From contig CALETH010000034.1 of assembly GCA_937920105.1 (NCBI GenBank), positions 1 to 49,940 of the forward strand: 49,940 nucleotides of DNA. The letters run 5' to 3'. Shown here piece by piece: positions 43,969 through 49,940 of this stretch (the stretch's first letter is position 1; every line of letters begins with the position of its first letter). The notes under the pieces were generated by a model. That model was not told where the DNA came from, ran no database searches, and worked only from the letters and a program-made list of their open reading frames with translations. This DNA comes from an uncultured Bacteroidota bacterium. Its GTDB lineage: Bacteria > Bacteroidota > Ignavibacteria > UBA10030 > UBA8401. A program made the position numbers and the translations under genes.

Positions 43969-46266
43969 ATGACTACCAAAAAACCATCTTCAAAAACAAA
44001 AGTTGCTTCAAACTTTACCAAAGAGCCGCCAACGTGGTTGGCTATAGCAATCTTTGCTTTAGCAACGATAATTTTTTTCCGGGCTCAATTATTTGAAGGA
44101 AAATTTTTTTGGGTGGGGTTTATGTCGGATTTTTCGGAAGTTGGAATGCCCTTTAATTATTTTTTAACACAATCAATAAAAGATTCTTCTTTTCCGTTTT
44201 GGAACCCTTTTATTTTTGGTGGAGCTCCATTTTTCGCCAATTATATATCAGCCGTTTTTTACGTACCACATTTACTATTAAGTATTTTTACGCCAATTAA
44301 TACATTACCTATAAAAAATTTGGAGGTAGTTATAATAGTACATTTTTTTGTAGCATGTATTACAATGTATAAATTAGCGCGCTACCTGAAAATAAGTTTT
44401 ATTGGTGCTATTATCGTTGCTCTTTCCTATAGTTTTTCTGGAGAATTTGCTTGTCGTGTGATTGAATATGGTGCTATGTACTCTGTGGCGTGGTTTCCGT
44501 TAGCATTTCTGTTTATCTACAAATCGATTGACGAATTAAATTTTAGATATTCTGTAATTAGCGGTCTTGTTCTTGGCTTAATGTTGCTTGCCGGTTATTT
44601 GCAAAAGGTCGTTTATCTTTGTGGTATAATTTTTCTACTGCAAGTTTGGATTGGTGTTATTCAAGTTCGTAATAAAAACTTGGATAGAAAAAATGTTGTA
44701 AAATTTCTTCTGATTACCGTACTACCATATATTATTGGTATCGGAATTTTTGCAGTGCAATTATTACCAACACAAGAGTTTGCAGCATTAAGTAATCGTA
44801 GTGTGATGAAATATGAAAATGCAATTGATGGTTCTCTTCAATGGAAACAAATTTTTACCATGGTAGTCCCAAAATTTTTTGGAAGCACAGATGGATATCA
44901 ACCACAAGTACCTTTCTATATTGCTCCGTGGTATCATTACTGGGTAACAGCTTTTTATTTTGGAATCACAGCGGTCATTTTAGGAATTGTTGGAATTCGT
45001 TATTCTTACAAAAGCGCTCTGGGGATTTTTCTTATTGTTGTAGCATTACTTGGTTTTCTTCATGCATTAGGTTCTAATGCTCCGCTATTTCAATTTATAT
45101 TTCAACTACCTGTATTTAATAATTTTAGAACTCCTGCTCGTACATTGATAGCAGTTATATTTTCATTTACACTTTTTGCGGGTTTTGGATATGATGCTAT
45201 CATTCAACATCGCACAAAAATTTCTCATAGACTTTTATTACTTTCCATAATTTTTCCATTATTAACAGGTGTGGGGGTAGCAACGGGAATTATTCAAAAT
45301 TTAGTAGGAACACCATCACAGTTTTATGAAATGGTAAAGATATATGGCATTACTACAATTGTAATGACAAGCATCACAACAATATTAATTTTCTTATTAA
45401 GAAAAAATTATTTATCTACTTCTTTAATTGGAACACTTTTATGTGTTATTCTTTTTATAGATTTAAATATGTTTGGTGAACCCTTCAAAAATGGAAACAG
45501 AAGTCCTGAAGAAGAATATAAAATCAATCCGCAATTACTTTCTACGTTACAACCAAAATTCCCATCAGATATTTTTCGAGTAAAATCACGGGAAGGTTCA
45601 ATTATGTTATTAAAACGCAACCAAGGAATGATTGATAAAATTATGTTATTAGAAGGATATGATGCAATTAATTTATCAAAACGTTATCCACCGGCACCAA
45701 CCTCTCAAAGTACTTTAGATTTACTTTCTGTACGATATGAAATTTTTATAGATAGTCTTCAACAACAAGCTTATTTTGTTAAACGTTCTACCGAATTTCC
45801 TCACTCTCGTATGCTTTATAAAACGATAATATCAGATGAACAAAATGTACCATCATTAATGCAGTCTGGAAAAGTTGATTTTGCTAATGAAGTGGTGTTG
45901 GAAAAAAATCCCATATTTGCAATTCCACAAATTAAAAAAGATTCTGTGAATAATACTGTTCGCTGTATCGAATACAAAAATAATTTTCTTAAATATGAAG
46001 TAGAAACTGCGAAGAATGGAATTTTATTGTTAAGTGAAATCTGGTATCCTGCTTGGAAAGTTACCGTGGATGGAAAACCTACAGAGTTATTAAGAGCAAA
46101 TTATTGTTTGCGAGGGGTTGAAGTGCCGGAAGGAAACCACACTATAGAAGTCTTATATGATTCTTCTAAATTTTTTACGGGAATGTGGATTAGTGTAGGG
46201 ACGTTAATATTTTCTATAGTTGTATTATTGTGGAAAAAGAAAAATCACACTTCTGCTGAAATATAA
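43969..46266 (+). CDS. YfhO-like polytopic membrane protein
   Basis: 765 residues from the ATG with AGGA 6 bases upstream; an upstream TTG at 43939 is less likely. About twelve membrane helices, with a GT-C-like first loop (FSEVGMPFNYFLTQSIKDSS, then PFWNPFIFGGAPFFANY), and a soluble end with LLLSEIWYPAWKVTVDGKPTE followed by a last helix, which is the YfhO pattern. B. subtilis YfhO is linked to glycosylation of lipoteichoic acid; a role in moving sugars onto lipid or surface glycan is likely here. Its last 22 bp overlap the convergent methyltransferase gene. Confidence 0.85.
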   Translation: MTTKKPSSKTKVASNFTKEPPTWLAIAIFALATIIFFRAQLFEGKFFWVGFMSDFSEVGMPFNYFLTQSIKDSSFPFWNPFIFGGAPFFANYISAVFYVPHLLLSIFTPINTLPIKNLEVVIIVHFFVACITMYKLARYLKISFIGAIIVALSYSFSGEFACRVIEYGAMYSVAWFPLAFLFIYKSIDELNFRYSVISGLVLGLMLLAGYLQKVVYLCGIIFLLQVWIGVIQVRNKNLDRKNVVKFLLITVLPYIIGIGIFAVQLLPTQEFAALSNRSVMKYENAIDGSLQWKQIFTMVVPKFFGSTDGYQPQVPFYIAPWYHYWVTAFYFGITAVILGIVGIRYSYKSALGIFLIVVALLGFLHALGSNAPLFQFIFQLPVFNNFRTPARTLIAVIFSFTLFAGFGYDAIIQHRTKISHRLLLLSIIFPLLTGVGVATGIIQNLVGTPSQFYEMVKIYGITTIVMTSITTILIFLLRKNYLSTSLIGTLLCVILFIDLNMFGEPFKNGNRSPEEEYKINPQLLSTLQPKFPSDIFRVKSREGSIMLLKRNQGMIDKIMLLEGYDAINLSKRYPPAPTSQSTLDLLSVRYEIFIDSLQQQAYFVKRSTEFPHSRMLYKTIISDEQNVPSLMQSGKVDFANEVVLEKNPIFAIPQIKKDSVNNTVRCIEYKNNFLKYEVETAKNGILLLSEIWYPAWKVTVDGKPTELLRANYCLRGVEVPEGNHTIEVLYDSSKFFTGMWISVGTLIFSIVVLLWKKKNHTSAEI

Positions 46267-46973
46267 ATTGATTGTGAAAGCCGATTAAATGGAAATATTT
46301 TTTCGATGATGTCACCCATTGTAATAACACTCTTGATTAAAAAAACTGGTGTATTTGGTAAAAGAAAGTCTTTGTATTGAACATCAATATTTTTATAATG
46401 AAGTTCTTGTAACAATTTTTGTATATACCGTCGTGAGAAAGCCATTTCGGTTGGTTCTAAGTGTGCAAATTTTCTTAATATAGGAATTTTAAAAATTGCA
46501 GTGATATACGGATTGTAAATATTAGGTTCACAGAAGATAATTTTTCCTTTTGGTTTTAACAACTTATGTATTGCCATCAATGATGAAGTTAAGTTGTAAT
46601 AGAGATGATGTAAAATTCCATTCCCTACAATATAGTCAAACTTATTTTCGCTAACATTTACACCATATGTTTCTGGTTTATTAAAATCTACCATTTGAAA
46701 AATAAGGTTGGGAAGGGAATACAGGGTATTTGCTTCTTGAATAAAGTTTTCTGATAAATCCGTTCCTATAACAGTACTATTTGTTTTTTTGGCAAGAAGA
46801 TACGAAGTAGTTCCTATTCCACATCCTATTTCAAGTATTTGTGTTTCTCTTCCTAAAGTTTTCCCATCCATTTTACTTATCATGAAATCGCACCGACGTT
46901 CTGTACGAATGTCAAGGGCTTTTGTTGGTTTAAATCCTTGATTATAACCACGTTCATCTTTTATTGAACTCAT
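46245..46973 (-). CDS. Class I SAM-dependent methyltransferase
   Basis: 242 residues with the Rossmann SAM site: LEIGCGIGTTSYLLA (motif I), TVIGTDLSENFIQEA (acidic motif II), FDYIVGNGILHHLYYN and LLKPKGKIIFCEPN. The target is unknown. It follows the epimerase-GT2 gene with a gap of 7 bp, so it probably methylates a sugar or lipid carrier in the same pathway. 3' end overlaps the YfhO-like gene by 22 bp. Confidence 0.85.
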   Translation of the reverse strand: MSSIKDERGYNQGFKPTKALDIRTERRCDFMISKMDGKTLGRETQILEIGCGIGTTSYLLAKKTNSTVIGTDLSENFIQEANTLYSLPNLIFQMVDFNKPETYGVNVSENKFDYIVGNGILHHLYYNLTSSLMAIHKLLKPKGKIIFCEPNIYNPYITAIFKIPILRKFAHLEPTEMAFSRRYIQKLLQELHYKNIDVQYKDFLLPNTPVFLIKSVITMGDIIEKIFPFNRLSQSIYISAEV

Positions 46974-46980
46974 AAAAAAC

Positions 46981-48960
46981 CTAATTTACAGTTTTAATCA
47001 TATTTTCAATTTCAGAAGCAGATTCTAATTTTCTTCCTCTATGAATAACAGAAGTTCTTATAAATTTAGGACGACCTTTTGTTTCTTCAAAAATTTTTGA
47101 GAGATATTCTCCAATGATAGAAACCGAAAGCATTTGAATTCCACCAAAGAAAAGGATAAGGACTATAATAGTTGGAATACCATGAGGAATATCGGGAAAT
47201 AAAAATCTAGAAATAATTTGTATTATAATTGCAATAAACGAAATTCCTGTAAGAAAAAACCCACCATAACTCAAAAATTCCAATGGAACAAAACTAAAAG
47301 AATAAATTGCTTTTTTTGCCCACCAAATATTTTTTCTCCAGTTATTTGTTGATTTCCCAAACATTCTTTCGGGACGAACGTAATCTACGCCGGTTTGTTT
47401 AAATCCAACCCATGCACGTAATCCCCGAAGAAAAACTTCTTTTTCCGGTAAGGAAAGGAGTTGTTCAACCACTTTTCTATCCATCAAAGAAAAATCTCCA
47501 GCATCAAGAGGAATAGTGATGTAAGATAATTTTTTAAAAATTCGATAAAATAATTTATAACTCACATTCATGATGACTGATGTTTCTCTTCGAACTCTTT
47601 TTCCATACACAACATCATTACCTTCTAACCATTTCTTATAAAAATCTGGAATAATTTCCGGCGGGTCTTGTAAATCACCATCCATCAAAACCACAGCATC
47701 ACCAGTAGATATTTCCATTCCACTTAAAAATGCAGATTGTGAACCAAAATTTCTGGAATGGGTAATGCTTACCACATTGTAATCCTTTTCACAAATTTTT
47801 TCCAAAACTTCTTGTGTATTATCCGGAGAAGCATCATTCACAAAAATGATTTCATAATTTACATTGAGTGAAGAAAACATTGCTACTAATCTCTCATACA
47901 TTATTGGAATCGCTTGTTTATCTTTATAACAAGCAATAATACAACTTATCTTGTTAATATTTTTGGGATTATTAAAAGCAGGTATAACGTACGTGTTATA
48001 GTTAATGGAAGTTTGCCATTGTGCATAACTTTTCAATCCATTTTCGAGAGATGTTGTTGGTTGCCAGTGGAGAAATTTTTTTGCTTTAGAATAATTACCA
48101 TACCAATCTTCCAAATCCCATTTGCGAGGAGACATGGTAGTCCATTCTGGTTTTTTAGTAATACCAAATATGTTTTGAACAAGAGCAACTAACTCTCCAA
48201 TGGTTGTTTTTTTACCTGTTCCAATATTAAAAGATTCTCCATAAATTTCAGATTTCATATAATAAGCAGCATGAATAAAAGATTCTACACAATCTTTTAT
48301 ATAGAGAAAATCTCTACTAATTTTTGGAGAAACTAGTGGTGGAAATGTTTGCTCTCTTGCTTTTTCAATTACACGAGGTATTAACCTATCCGGTTCTTCC
48401 CATTCTCCATAGACAGAATAAAGACGAAGATTTATTGTTGGTGCGTGATAGACTTTGCCATAATATTGTATTAAATAACTTGCAGTAATTTTTGAAACGG
48501 AGTAATGACTATTAGGTAATAACTCACTTTTTTCTTTTGGGTTTTTACTATTGAAACCATATTCAGAACTACTTCCGGCATGAATGTAGGCAGAAATATT
48601 TTTGCATTGTTCGAGAATATTTAATGTGCCAATAATATTGGTTTCATAAATGAGATTAGTTTTTTGCTGTTTTGAATATGCACCGTACGCGGAAAGATTA
48701 AAAATTGTTTGAGGATGATATTGTTCAAAAATATTAGTAACAGAATTAGGATAATTGATATCGCAAAAAAGAATATTTTCCGGTTTTATTTGAAGTAATT
48801 TTAATCTCCATGCAGAACGAATATCATGAGTAATAGCAAAGCAATCATTTCGGACTTTTAAAATCGTATCTAATAAATTTGCTCCAATAAAACCACTGGC
48901 TCCGAAAATAAAAATAGGACCTTTAAGAGATAAAATTTTCTCATTCAAAGAAGTCTTCAT
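46981..48960 (-). CDS. Fusion of NAD-dependent sugar epimerase/dehydratase and GT2 glycosyltransferase
   Basis: 659 residues. Domain 1 (about 12-315) is an extended SDR: GASGFIG (20-26) binds NAD, and Y153-x3-K157 (YSVSK) is the active site. Domain 2 (about 336-560) is a family 2 glycosyltransferase: SCIIACYKDKQ, VNDASPDNT and the metal-binding MDGDLQD (D427, D429). Two membrane helices follow (about 561-583 and 595-617), as in polyprenyl-phosphate glycosyltransferases of the ArnC/DPM type. One chain would thus make a nucleotide sugar and load it on a lipid carrier. Its start overlaps the transketolase stop by 4 bp. Confidence 0.92.
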   Translation of the reverse strand: MKTSLNEKILSLKGPIFIFGASGFIGANLLDTILKVRNDCFAITHDIRSAWRLKLLQIKPENILFCDINYPNSVTNIFEQYHPQTIFNLSAYGAYSKQQKTNLIYETNIIGTLNILEQCKNISAYIHAGSSSEYGFNSKNPKEKSELLPNSHYSVSKITASYLIQYYGKVYHAPTINLRLYSVYGEWEEPDRLIPRVIEKAREQTFPPLVSPKISRDFLYIKDCVESFIHAAYYMKSEIYGESFNIGTGKKTTIGELVALVQNIFGITKKPEWTTMSPRKWDLEDWYGNYSKAKKFLHWQPTTSLENGLKSYAQWQTSINYNTYVIPAFNNPKNINKISCIIACYKDKQAIPIMYERLVAMFSSLNVNYEIIFVNDASPDNTQEVLEKICEKDYNVVSITHSRNFGSQSAFLSGMEISTGDAVVLMDGDLQDPPEIIPDFYKKWLEGNDVVYGKRVRRETSVIMNVSYKLFYRIFKKLSYITIPLDAGDFSLMDRKVVEQLLSLPEKEVFLRGLRAWVGFKQTGVDYVRPERMFGKSTNNWRKNIWWAKKAIYSFSFVPLEFLSYGGFFLTGISFIAIIIQIISRFLFPDIPHGIPTIIVLILFFGGIQMLSVSIIGEYLSKIFEETKGRPKFIRTSVIHRGRKLESASEIENMIKTVN

Positions 48961-49874
48961 ACATTCAAAAGATTTTGTACTGTATTTAATAGTGAATCAC
49001 TATCAAGATGTGATTGTGTTTGGTGATACTGTTGACTTCCATATAATCCGTTGGGATAGCCTAACGCAGAAACAGATTTAAACTTATCCAATGTAATATT
49101 CTCTTCAAGAATTTTTAAACTTATGTTTTCGGCTATTCCACCACGTGAGGTGTGTTCTTCAATAATGAGAAGTTTTTTAGAGTGTTTAATACTATTGATA
49201 AAATTTTCAGATAGTGTAAGTATTGGTACATTCAAAACAGTAAAAACATCAATTTCATTTTTATAGTGTTGTATTATTTTTTCTAAATTATGAATAAGAG
49301 GTCCCAATACTGCAATAGTAACCTTTGGATTTTTAGATTTTACAACATCGGTAAATTGAGAAATACTTTGTGCCGTATTGTTATATAGATTTTTTTTCCC
49401 TAATCCTAATCTTAAATATGCTGGAGATTTTTTTTTAATAAGAGTATCTATAACTAATGGAACATCTTCTGCAAAAGCAGGTATCCAACAAGTCATATTA
49501 GGGAGGGAACTCAGACAGGCAATATCTTCAAGGGCATGATGAGTTGCTCCCATAATTCCGTAACCATATCCACCACCATTACCAACAATAAAAACTGGTA
49601 ATTTGTGAAAACATACATCAACACGAATTTGTTCTAAGCAACGATAAACAGCAAAAGGAGCAATGCTATAACAAAAAACCTTAAATCCTTTTTTTGCCAA
49701 ACCAGCAGCAACACCAATCATATTTTGTTCAGCAACACCAGCGTTGATAAAACGATTTCCCATTATTTTTTGCAAAGTTTCTAATGCGTTATATCCCAAA
49801 TCTCCAGTTATAAAAATAATAGATTCATCAGATTGAACAATTTTTGCAAGATATTCCGAAAATATTCTACGCAT
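48957..49874 (-). CDS. Transketolase, C-terminal subunit
   Basis: 305 residues covering the pyrimidine-binding and C-terminal transketolase domains: ITGDLGYNALETLQKIMGNR, FINAGVAEQNMIGVAAGLA (the conserved Glu of the GxAEQ motif is here), then a C-terminal part with LLIIEEHTSRGG. The thiamine-diphosphate-binding N-terminal half is absent and, in split transketolases, is coded by the gene upstream, which would lie past the right end of the window. Overlaps the fusion gene start by 4 bp. Likely to supply a special sugar precursor to the adjoining glycan genes rather than to central metabolism. Confidence 0.9.
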   Translation of the reverse strand: MRRIFSEYLAKIVQSDESIIFITGDLGYNALETLQKIMGNRFINAGVAEQNMIGVAAGLAKKGFKVFCYSIAPFAVYRCLEQIRVDVCFHKLPVFIVGNGGGYGYGIMGATHHALEDIACLSSLPNMTCWIPAFAEDVPLVIDTLIKKKSPAYLRLGLGKKNLYNNTAQSISQFTDVVKSKNPKVTIAVLGPLIHNLEKIIQHYKNEIDVFTVLNVPILTLSENFINSIKHSKKLLIIEEHTSRGGIAENISLKILEENITLDKFKSVSALGYPNGLYGSQQYHQTQSHLDSDSLLNTVQNLLNV

Positions 49875-49885
49875 ATAATTTTTTT

Positions 49886-49940
49886 GGGGCTTGACTAGTT
49901 ACTACCTTGATTTTTGTAAAAAAAGTTGAAGAAAGAAGAT
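49886..49940. repeat. Right copy of 55-bp terminal inverted repeat
   Basis: Exact reverse complement of bases 1-55. It lies 11 bp upstream of the transketolase start codon. TTGACT (49891-49896), 17 bases, TTGTAA (49914-49919) reads outward from the window. Confidence 0.95.

Noticed and set aside
1..49940. Linear plasmid or phage genome with terminal inverted repeats
   Set aside because: Core chromosomal genes throughout, no phage or replication genes, and a repeat length equal to a usual k-mer. An assembly edge is simpler.
1..49940. CRISPR arrays, tRNA or rRNA genes
   Set aside because: No regularly spaced direct repeats and no cloverleaf or rRNA sequence seen in any intergenic region.

Overview
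The window looks like one chromosomal contig of a low-GC (roughly one third G+C) Gram-negative bacterium of the Bacteroidota/Chlorobi/Ignavibacteria/Kapabacteria neighbourhood. Support comes from a secreted protein with the QNYPNPFNPTT-type C-terminal domain of type IX secretion, two TonB-dependent receptors with N-terminal carboxypeptidase-regulatory-like domains, several outer-membrane barrels, a SAM-II riboswitch before metH, and mixed use of Shine-Dalgarno sites. Core genes (secD, secF, aroK, aroB, dcd, radA, metH) argue against a plasmid or phage. The two ends are a perfect 55-bp inverted repeat, so the contig was probably cut at a multicopy sequence.

Layout. 1-4.4 kb: prohibitin-like protein and a four-PAS hybrid histidine kinase. 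4.5-7.2 kb: TonB receptor with a CRP-like site in its leader. 7.5-10.8 kb: secD-secF-STAS. 10.9-14.8 kb: Wzi-like barrel and a second TonB receptor. 14.9-18.7 kb: six-gene minus-strand run ending in aroK-aroB. 18.8-21.8 kb: multicopper oxidase with a barrel-like C-terminus, then a coiled-coil lipoprotein and CsbD. 22.0-27.5 kb: dicarboxylate symporter, then dcd, a HIT/GalT-like protein, radA and a helical protein. 27.6-28.3 kb: a second stress-type cassette. 28.4-32.3 kb: Fic protein, AsmA-like protein, AI-2E family transporter and a small membrane protein. 32.3-36.8 kb: an accessory segment with a 1264-residue predicted nuclease/STAND-like protein. 36.8-41 kb: metH, an inverted-repeat-bounded four-helix-bundle gene, and the SAM-II riboswitch. 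41-43.9 kb: type IX cargo. 43.9-49.9 kb: surface-glycan genes (YfhO-like, methyltransferase, epimerase-GT2 fusion, transketolase C-terminal half).

The most notable points are: a four-helix-bundle gene with 31-bp inverted repeats lying exactly between the SAM-II riboswitch terminator and the metH start codon; the large orphan protein at 32854-36648, a plausible uncharacterised defence gene; and two paralogous stress cassettes that share a sigma54-like promoter and identical terminator arms, one of whose lipoprotein genes seems to begin with ATA. Function calls rest on reading motifs by eye; no database search was run.
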